From the NCBI GenBank assembly GCA_021204605.1, contig JAJPZD010000155.1, positions 1-10,038 on the forward strand: 10,038 nt of DNA, in the 5' to 3' direction. Shown here one piece after another: positions 6,492-10,038 of the stretch. Made by a program: the position numbers and the translations under genes. Positions within the stretch are counted from its first letter, which is position 1. Each line of letters starts with the position of its first letter. Origin of the DNA: Prevotella sp. (GTDB lineage Bacteria > Bacteroidota > Bacteroidia > Bacteroidales > Bacteroidaceae). A model generated the notes under the pieces. It made no database searches. It was not told where the DNA came from and worked only from the letters and a program-made list of their open reading frames with translations.

Positions 6492-7790
6492 ATGCCGAAG
6501 GCCCATTTGACATTATTGGATCTTAATGGTCTTGTCAAGGATGTCATCTCTGATTACCTCCCTGATGAGTATTGGGTTGAGGCGGAGTTGTCAGAGCTCC
6601 ATGATAAGGGGCACTGCTATATGGAACTTATCCAGAAAGACGAAGGCACCAACACGCCTGTTGCAAGGGCTTCGGCGAAGTGCTGGAAAAATACGTGGCT
6701 TGTTGTGCGTGCCAACTTTGAGCGGGTTACGCATCAGCACCTCCATGCTGGCATGAAAGTATTGCTGTGTGTCCGTGCCAATTTCCACGAGAACTATGGT
6801 TTTGCGTGGATTGTTACCGATATAGACCCTACTTTCACGTTGGGCGACATGGCGCGCAAGCGGCAGGAGATTATCAACAAGTTGAAGGAGGAGGGAGTAT
6901 TTAACCTCAACAAGGAAATCCCGTTGCCGATGTTCGCACAGCGCATAGCCGTCGTATCAAGTGCCACGGCTGCCGGATATGGTGATTTCTGCGACCAGTT
7001 GAAAAACAATGCTTTCGGTTTCGTGTTCTATCCAGTACTTTTTCCTGCTATAATGCAGGGGGAGAAGATAGAGACGAGCATCATCGGGGTGCTGGACGAG
7101 ATCAATGCCATGAGCGACCTCTTTGATTGTGTCGTCATAATCCGTGGCGGTGGGGCGACAAGCGACCTCTCTGGTTTCGACACCCTCGCCCTTGCTGAGA
7201 ATGTGGCGAATTTCCCCTTGCCTGTAATCACGGGCATCGGTCATGAGCGCGACGAGTCGGTGCTTGACATGGTGTCGCATACGAGGGTAAAGACGCCTAC
7301 TGCCGCCGCGTCATTTCTTATAGACAACCTCGCCTCTGTCGTAAAATGTATTGATGAGTGTGGCGACCGTATCGTCAACGCAGTCAGCAACCGGTTGAAT
7401 GTGGAGCGTATGCGTCTTGACAATGTCTCCATGCGCATACCGGAACTGTTCTCTGTTGTAAAGGCACGCAATGAGGCTCTGCTTGACGGTATTCTCAACC
7501 GTCTTACCTCTGCCATGAGGCTCAAAATAGAGAAGTCAGCCAGCCGCATTGATGTAATCACATCATCTATTCCGCAATTCATTAAAAACCGGCTGATGGC
7601 GGAGCATCACCGCATTGACCTTCTCACCGGGCGCTCTAAGGCACTCGACCCGGAATTGACTTTAAGGCGTGGCTATTCTATTACGCTTCACAATGGACTT
7701 GCCGTGCATGATGCAACGAAGTTGAAGAAGGGCGACAGGATAGAGACACGTCTTGATAAAGGAACGGTAAGGTCTGTTGTGCAGGATTAG
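6492..7790 (+). CDS. xseA: Exodeoxyribonuclease VII large subunit
   Basis: This 432-aa catalytic subunit of exonuclease VII, with XseB, degrades single-stranded DNA from both ends to oligonucleotides in repair and recombination. An N-terminal OB-fold (about 1-110: VEAELSELHDKGHCYMEL, then KCWKNTW) binds DNA. The catalytic domain follows with SSATAAGYGDFCDQL (156-170), VVIIRGGGATSDLSGFD (214-230) and PVITGIGHERDESVLD (244-259), then HTRVKTPTAAA (263-273). A long helical, partly coiled-coil stretch (about 280-375) leads to the C-terminal DPELTLRRGYSI motif (386-397). It is slightly shorter than E. coli XseA (456 aa), with all core motifs present. No promoter is visible in the 14 nt after the protease stop, so transcription from 5014-5044 is expected. 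The xseB gene is 44 nt downstream. Confidence 0.97.
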   Translation: MPKAHLTLLDLNGLVKDVISDYLPDEYWVEAELSELHDKGHCYMELIQKDEGTNTPVARASAKCWKNTWLVVRANFERVTHQHLHAGMKVLLCVRANFHENYGFAWIVTDIDPTFTLGDMARKRQEIINKLKEEGVFNLNKEIPLPMFAQRIAVVSSATAAGYGDFCDQLKNNAFGFVFYPVLFPAIMQGEKIETSIIGVLDEINAMSDLFDCVVIIRGGGATSDLSGFDTLALAENVANFPLPVITGIGHERDESVLDMVSHTRVKTPTAAASFLIDNLASVVKCIDECGDRIVNAVSNRLNVERMRLDNVSMRIPELFSVVKARNEALLDGILNRLTSAMRLKIEKSASRIDVITSSIPQFIKNRLMAEHHRIDLLTGRSKALDPELTLRRGYSITLHNGLAVHDATKLKKGDRIETRLDKGTVRSVVQD

Positions 7791-7834
7791 AGTTACACCT
7801 ATTATTATATATGAACCATTAAAAACAGTAGTAT

Positions 7835-8029
7835 ATGCAAGCGGAAAAAAGTTATGAGGAAGCAGTAAGGCAGTTGGAGGATATCGTCAGGAAGATGGAA
7901 AACAACGAACTTGACATCGACAGTTTGAGCTGCCAGTTGAAAACCGCCCAGGAGTTGATCAAGATGTGCAAGGATAAGTTGACAAAGACGGATGAGGAGA
8001 TTAAGAAAATCCTTTCCGATGGGAAATAA
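7835..8029 (+). CDS. xseB: Exodeoxyribonuclease VII small subunit
   Basis: This 64-aa, highly charged helical protein has the XseB pattern: SYEEAVRQLEDIVRKMENNELDIDSLSCQLK (about 6-36), then a second helix QELIKMCKDKLTKTDEEIKKIL. It binds the coiled-coil region of XseA and is needed for exonuclease VII activity. The length is at the short end of the family (E. coli 80 aa). It is the last gene of the unit. The stop is followed by a weak AT-only hairpin (8025-8046, AAGTT/AACTT) and then by the ilvE promoter. Confidence 0.95.
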   Translation: MQAEKSYEEAVRQLEDIVRKMENNELDIDSLSCQLKTAQELIKMCKDKLTKTDEEIKKILSDGK

Positions 8030-8106
8030 GTTTTAACAACTTTATTCACTTTTGTCATTTTTATCAGTCATTTTATACATATTTCAAACTTTTAAACGTT
8101 GAATGG

Positions 8107-8136
8107 TTGCTGATTAAAATATTGTTGCTATCTTTG
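8107..8136 (+). promoter_or_regulatory. Promoter of ilvE
   Basis: TTG at 8107-8109 is followed after exactly 19 bp by TATCTTTG at 8129-8136, matching the Bacteroidota promoter pattern. Transcription would start near 8140, leaving a leader of about 100 nt before the ilvE ATG. That is clearly longer than the leaders of the other genes in this window, and it holds an upstream frame and a hairpin. Confidence 0.78.
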
Positions 8137-8149
8137 CATTTACTAATTC

Positions 8150-8248
8150 ATGACACCAATAGGTAAGGGGGCGTGTTTAAAATGTCTGCCCCTGTCATTT
8201 CAAATTAAACTTAACAAGGTAAAAGAATTAATAAAATTGGATTTATGA
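8150..8248 (+). other. 32-codon upstream open frame in the ilvE leader (possible leader peptide)
   Basis: ATG at 8150-8152 begins about 10 nt after the predicted transcription start and stays open for 32 codons. Its TGA (8246-8248) overlaps the ilvE ATG (8245-8247) as ATGA. The peptide starts MTPIGKGACLKCLPLSF and is lysine-rich. Eleven of its 32 residues are Leu, Ile or Val (seven Leu), a composition that would suit a leader peptide sensing branched-chain amino acids. There is no Shine-Dalgarno sequence, as elsewhere here. It is not an N-terminal part of IlvE, which begins normally at 8245. Chance is a real alternative. Confidence 0.35.
8168..8192 (+). promoter_or_regulatory. GC-rich hairpin in the ilvE leader
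   Basis: GGGGC (8168-8172) pairs with GCCCC (8188-8192) around a 15-nt A/T-rich loop, with an extra G-U pair possible outside. It is the only GC-rich structure in an otherwise AT-rich leader and lies inside the 32-codon frame. Its 3' arm overlaps the codons Leu-Pro-Leu. No T-run follows, so it is not an intrinsic terminator. It might act on ribosome movement or RNA stability. Confidence 0.35.
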
Positions 8249-9267
8249 AGAATCTTAACTGGTCTGAACTGTCTTTCGGGTATATGCAAACCGACTACAA
8301 CGTGCGGTGCTACTATCGCGACGGTAAATGGGGAGAGATAGAAATCTGTTCTGACGAATATTTGAAGATGCACATGGCAGCCACGTGCCTGCACTATGGA
8401 CAGGAGGCCTTCGAGGGCTTGAAAGCTTATCGTTGCCCCGACGGGAAAGTGCGTGTGTTCCGCATGGATGAGAATGCCGCGCGTCTGCAGAGTACATGTC
8501 GGGGAATACTCATGCCGGAGATTTCTACGGAGCTGTTCTGCGATATGGTGAAAAAGGTGGTACGTCTCAACCAGGATTATATCCCTACTTACGAGAGTGG
8601 CGCTACCCTCTACATCCGTCCTCTGATCCTCGGCATGACGGCAAGGGTGGGCGTTCATCCTTCATCAGAATATGTGTTCCTTATTTTCGTTACTCCTGTG
8701 GGTCCGTATTTCAAGGGAGGCTTCTCCACTAATCCTTACGTGATTATTCGTAGTTTCGACCGTTCCGCACCGCTCGGCACCGGTAAGTATAAGGTAGGGG
8801 GCAATTATGCGGCTTCGTTGTATGCCAACAAGCAGGCTCACGATATGGGTTACGCCTGTGAGTTCTACCTCGATGCCAAAGAGAAGAAATATATCGATGA
8901 GTGTGGTGCCGCCAATTTCTTCGGTATAAAAGACAATACTTACGTTACACCGAAGTCAACGAGTATCCTGCCAAGTATCACCAACAAGAGCCTTATGCAG
9001 CTTGCAGAGGATATGGGCATGAAGGTGGAGCGACGCCAGGTGCCGGAGGAAGAACTTACTACTTTCGAGGAGGCCGGTGCTTGCGGAACAGCTGCCGTTA
9101 TCAGTCCTATCTCGAAGATTGATGACCCTGAGACAGGAAAGAGTTATGTGTTCAGCAAGGATGGCAAACCGGGTCCCGTAAGTACCGCTCTCTACAACAA
9201 GCTCCGTGATATCCAGTATGGTATCGAACCAGACCCCCACGGCTGGACAACGGTAATTATCGACTGA
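8245..9267 (+). CDS. ilvE: Branched-chain amino acid aminotransferase
   Basis: This 340-aa fold-type IV PLP enzyme transfers the amino group between glutamate and the keto acids of Leu, Ile and Val. It is the last step of their synthesis and the first of their breakdown. It has the family opening with YGQEAFEGLKAYR (51-63) and a substrate-site region TLYIRPLILG (121-130). The PLP lysine is K183 in GTGKYKVGGNYAASLYANKQAH, which I place by homology. E219 in DECGAANFF is the residue expected to contact the pyridine nitrogen, and GTAAVISPI (281-289) binds the cofactor phosphate. The length suits the larger class of BCATs (human-type, about 340-360 aa; E. coli IlvE has 309). The start at 8245 fits the typical MKNLNWSELSFGYM N-terminus. 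It stands alone between its own promoter and a strong terminator. Confidence 0.96.
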   Translation: MKNLNWSELSFGYMQTDYNVRCYYRDGKWGEIEICSDEYLKMHMAATCLHYGQEAFEGLKAYRCPDGKVRVFRMDENAARLQSTCRGILMPEISTELFCDMVKKVVRLNQDYIPTYESGATLYIRPLILGMTARVGVHPSSEYVFLIFVTPVGPYFKGGFSTNPYVIIRSFDRSAPLGTGKYKVGGNYAASLYANKQAHDMGYACEFYLDAKEKKYIDECGAANFFGIKDNTYVTPKSTSILPSITNKSLMQLAEDMGMKVERRQVPEEELTTFEEAGACGTAAVISPISKIDDPETGKSYVFSKDGKPGPVSTALYNKLRDIQYGIEPDPHGWTTVIID

Positions 9268-9291
9268 CCTTCCGTAAATCTAATATATTAT

Positions 9292-9325
9292 AAAGTGCCA
9301 TTTGGGTCATTCCAAATGGCACTTT
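9292..9325 (+). terminator. Intrinsic terminator of ilvE
   Basis: A perfect 14-bp stem is formed by AAAGTGCCATTTGG (9292-9305) and CCAAATGGCACTTT (9312-9325), with a 6-nt loop GTCATT. It begins 24 nt after the ilvE stop and runs into TTTTATAT. The 5' arm is also preceded by A/T-rich DNA, so it could work in both directions. It is by far the clearest terminator in the window. Confidence 0.93.
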
Positions 9326-9420
9326 TATATGTATCTCACGCAAAACAACATTTTTGCATTTATAATTCTTTATTAACTTCGTTGATTTTGCTCACGCTCA
9401 ACAATTCGAATGAGTTTGAT

Positions 9421-9474
9421 TGTGTTCGCTTAATCAAGAAATTCAAGCGAGCTTGGCTCTGCGTTCGCTTAACC
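9421..9474. repeat. Pair of near-identical 15-bp direct repeats
   Basis: TGTGTTCGCTTAATC (9421-9435) and TGCGTTCGCTTAACC (9460-9474) match at 13 of 15 positions, 39 bp apart. Between them lies the palindrome CAAGC-GA-GCTTG (9444-9455), and the TCGCTT of the first copy can also pair with AAGCGA at 9445-9450. A separate 12-bp direct repeat CATTTATAATTC occurs at 9357-9368 and 9486-9497 on either side. No known element is recognised. Confidence 0.5.
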
Positions 9475-9522
9475 GCAAAATTCTTCATTTATAATTCAGA
9501 ATACATTCGGCTTGCCGCATCG

Positions 9523-9554
9523 AACTCTTAACTCTTCATTCTTAACTCTTAACT
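9523..9554. repeat. Short tandem-like AACTCTT repeats
   Basis: The unit CTTAACT or AACTCTT recurs four times in 32 bp (AACTCTTAACTCTTCATT, then CTTAACTCTTAACTTT). It lies directly next to the first TTGTGTGCTCTCTT hairpin. Low-complexity stretches of this sort are frequent between genes in Bacteroidota. No function is assigned. Confidence 0.5.
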
Positions 9555-9555
9555 T

Positions 9556-9584
9556 TGTGTGCTCTCTTTATAAGAGATAACACA
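9556..9584. repeat. Imperfect hairpin, copy 1 of the TTGTGTGCTCTCTT motif
   Basis: TCTCTT (9563-9568) pairs with AAGAGA (9572-9577) around TAT. After a 2-nt mismatch on each side, TGTGT (9556-9560) pairs with ACACA (9580-9584). The 14-bp core TTGTGTGCTCTCTT (9555-9568) recurs at 9853-9866. It is not followed by a T-run on either strand. Confidence 0.5.
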
Positions 9585-9593
9585 TTCACATCG

Positions 9594-9625
9594 CAAAAGT
9601 AAATCATTTTCTTTTAACCACCAAA
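9594..9625 (-). promoter_or_regulatory. Possible leftward promoter in the intergenic repeat region
   Basis: On the minus strand TACTTTTG (9601-9594) matches TAnnTTTG, with TTTG (9625-9622) 20 bp upstream. It would direct transcription leftwards through the hairpin at 9556-9584 and the short repeats towards the ilvE terminator. No reading frame follows it, so it would make a non-coding RNA, or it may be chance. Confidence 0.35.
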
Positions 9626-9654
9626 TAAAATTACAAAAAAAATTTTAAAATTTA

Positions 9655-9663
9655 CCCCCCCCC
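9655..9663. repeat. C9 homopolymer tract
   Basis: Nine consecutive C residues lie in otherwise almost pure A/T DNA, directly after a palindromic AAATTTTAAAATTT. Tracts of this length are prone to slippage. It is 30 bp upstream of the possible minus-strand promoter and not inside any gene. Confidence 0.6.
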
Positions 9664-9755
9664 AATCGTAAAACGTTGATATACAATACTTTACGCTTAA
9701 ATAAAATTTTTATTAAATTTTTTTATTTATCTGCCTGCATTGTTCAGGAATATTA

Positions 9756-9822
9756 CCGCGAAAAACGCCCGGAACACGGAATGCGCTCTGCAAATGGCGT
9801 TTTTGCGGATTTTTTATTTTTG
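9756..9822 (+). terminator. Long bulged hairpin followed by T-runs (possible terminator or small RNA end)
   Basis: CCGC-g-AAAAACGCC (9756-9769) pairs with GGCGTTTTTGCGG (9796-9808), giving 13 base pairs with one bulged G and a 26-nt loop. The 3' arm is followed by ATTTTTTATTTTTG, so it looks like an intrinsic terminator on the plus strand. No gene or clear promoter precedes it closely. The final TATTTTTG (9815-9822) also fits a -7 element but lacks a -33 partner. Confidence 0.45.
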
Positions 9823-9853
9823 TAATTTATTGATTTTCAGAATGTTAAGCCCT

Positions 9854-9882
9854 TGTGTGCTCTCTTATAAAGAGAGCACACA
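9854..9882. repeat. Perfect 13-bp hairpin, copy 2 of the TTGTGTGCTCTCTT motif
   Basis: TGTGTGCTCTCTT (9854-9866) and AAGAGAGCACACA (9870-9882) form a perfect stem with a 3-nt ATA loop. No T-run follows on either strand, so a simple terminator is unlikely. Together with copy 1 it brackets about 270 bp of A/T-rich DNA. It may be a protein-binding palindrome, an RNA stability element or the end of a small mobile element. Confidence 0.6.
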
Positions 9883-9895
9883 CAAACTACTGAAA

Positions 9896-9931
9896 ACAGG
9901 CACATTACAGGCTCTGAATAGCCTGTGAGCC
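9896..9931 (+). promoter_or_regulatory. Mutually exclusive small hairpins upstream of the last gene
   Basis: ACAGGCT (9907-9913) pairs perfectly with AGCCTGT (9920-9926), or GGCTC (9910-9914) with GAGCC (9927-9931); the two overlap and exclude each other. A second ACAGGC copy at 9896-9901 offers a third partner. It lies 54 nt before the ATG at 9985, so it could be part of that gene's leader, but no promoter could be placed. Confidence 0.3.
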
Positions 9932-9984
9932 ACAAAGAGGGGAAATTGACGTAAACCCATTTTAAACACACTAATAGTTACAAA

Positions 9985-10038
9985 ATGTTGAAACGCATCA
10001 TTCGAGATATGAAAAAGAAACGCATCATCCTGTTATTG
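9985..10038 (+). CDS. Start of an unidentified gene with a likely signal or membrane segment (partial)
   Basis: ATG at 9985 opens a frame that leaves the right edge after 18 codons: MLKRIIRDMKKKRIILLL. A basic N-terminus followed by the beginning of a hydrophobic stretch suggests a signal peptide, lipoprotein or inner-membrane protein. An in-frame ATG at codon 9 (10009) gives MKKKRIILLL and is an equally good start. No product can be named from this much sequence. Upstream is the structured intergenic region; no clear promoter or ribosome binding site was found. Confidence 0.5.
   Translation, partial: MLKRIIRDMKKKRIILLL

Larger units (their letters stand above)
9326..9984. other. Long AT-rich intergenic region with short repeats and hairpins
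   Basis: These roughly 660 bases lie between the ilvE terminator and the next gene and contain no frame that resembles a protein. They hold direct repeats, two related hairpins, a C9 tract, a possible leftward promoter and a bulged hairpin followed by T-runs (listed separately). Open frames at 9295-9531 and 9740-9928 exist, but the first starts at a GTG inside the terminator and both have compositions typical of translated repeats. The region may be intergenic repeat material, or the remains of an insertion. Confidence 0.55.

Noticed and set aside
8025..8046. Weak hairpin at the xseB stop (AATAAGTT/AACTTATT with a bulge) as terminator
   Set aside because: The stem is short, made almost only of A-T pairs, and not followed by a clean T-run.
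8200..8658. 152-aa minus-strand frame opposite ilvE
   Set aside because: It is an antisense shadow, His/Arg-rich with no domain pattern, covered by a convincing ilvE.
9295..9531. 78-codon plus-strand frame after ilvE
   Set aside because: It starts at a GTG inside the terminator stem and runs through direct repeats and AACTCTT-type low-complexity DNA; the translation looks like no protein family.
9667..9695. CGTAAA / TTTACG inverted repeat
   Set aside because: Only 6 bp with a 17-nt spacer in AT-rich DNA, within chance expectation.
9740..9928. 62-codon plus-strand frame (MFRNITAKNARNTECALQ...)
   Set aside because: It spans the bulged hairpin and the perfect 13-bp palindrome, has no promoter or conserved-looking pattern, and is better explained as translated repeat DNA.
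9946..9977. Sigma70-like TTGACG ... TAATAG promoter for the last gene
   Set aside because: The spacing is 20 bp and this phylum uses the TTTG/TAnnTTTG type, so the match is not persuasive.
9326..9984. CRISPR array in the repeat-rich region
   Set aside because: The repeats are only two copies each, of different kinds and unequal spacing; there are no regular repeat-spacer units and no cas genes.

Overview
The window reads as a chromosomal segment of a Bacteroidota bacterium, most likely Bacteroidales and plausibly the Prevotella group. Three observations support this. Several intergenic regions carry the Bacteroidota promoter pattern (a TAnnTTTG -7 element, with TTG or TTTG about 19 bp upstream) and no Shine-Dalgarno sequences. 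The F1 beta subunit is about 509 aa with an internal insertion, and it is followed by a very short epsilon and a small membrane protein. The intergenic DNA is very AT-rich against coding DNA of moderate GC. The genus is an inference.

Left part, minus strand (1-4850): the start of an F1Fo ATP synthase operon is read leftwards as atpD (beta), atpC (epsilon, N-terminal domain only), then a four-helix AtpI-like membrane protein cut by the window edge. It has its own promoter near 2223-2256. Upstream lies a second leftward unit, an NhaD-type Na+/H+ antiporter followed by ATP-dependent phosphofructokinase (pfkA). The antiporter promoter sits inside the longest possible reading frame, which moves its start to 4746.

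Middle, plus strand (5014-8029): a divergent promoter drives an exported subtilisin-like (S8) protease, followed after 14 nt by xseA and then xseB, the two subunits of exonuclease VII. 

Right part, plus strand (8107-9325): ilvE, a branched-chain aminotransferase, has its own promoter and a roughly 100-nt leader. The leader holds a 32-codon upstream reading frame whose stop overlaps the ilvE start (ATGA) and a GC-rich hairpin. The gene ends at a very clear intrinsic terminator. A 7-codon frame with the same ATGA overlap precedes the S8 protease.

Far right (9326-9984): about 660 bases without a convincing gene. This stretch holds short direct repeats, two related hairpins built on the same TTGTGTGCTCTCTT core 298 bp apart, a C9 tract, a possible leftward promoter, and a long bulged hairpin followed by T-runs. 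It looks like intergenic repeat material. A new gene with a likely membrane or signal segment begins at 9985 and leaves the window.

Most of the window is ordinary core metabolism. I did not find a clear undescribed multi-gene system. The best leads are the ilvE leader, the hairpin-rich intergenic region, and the Asn in the PfkA GGDGS motif.
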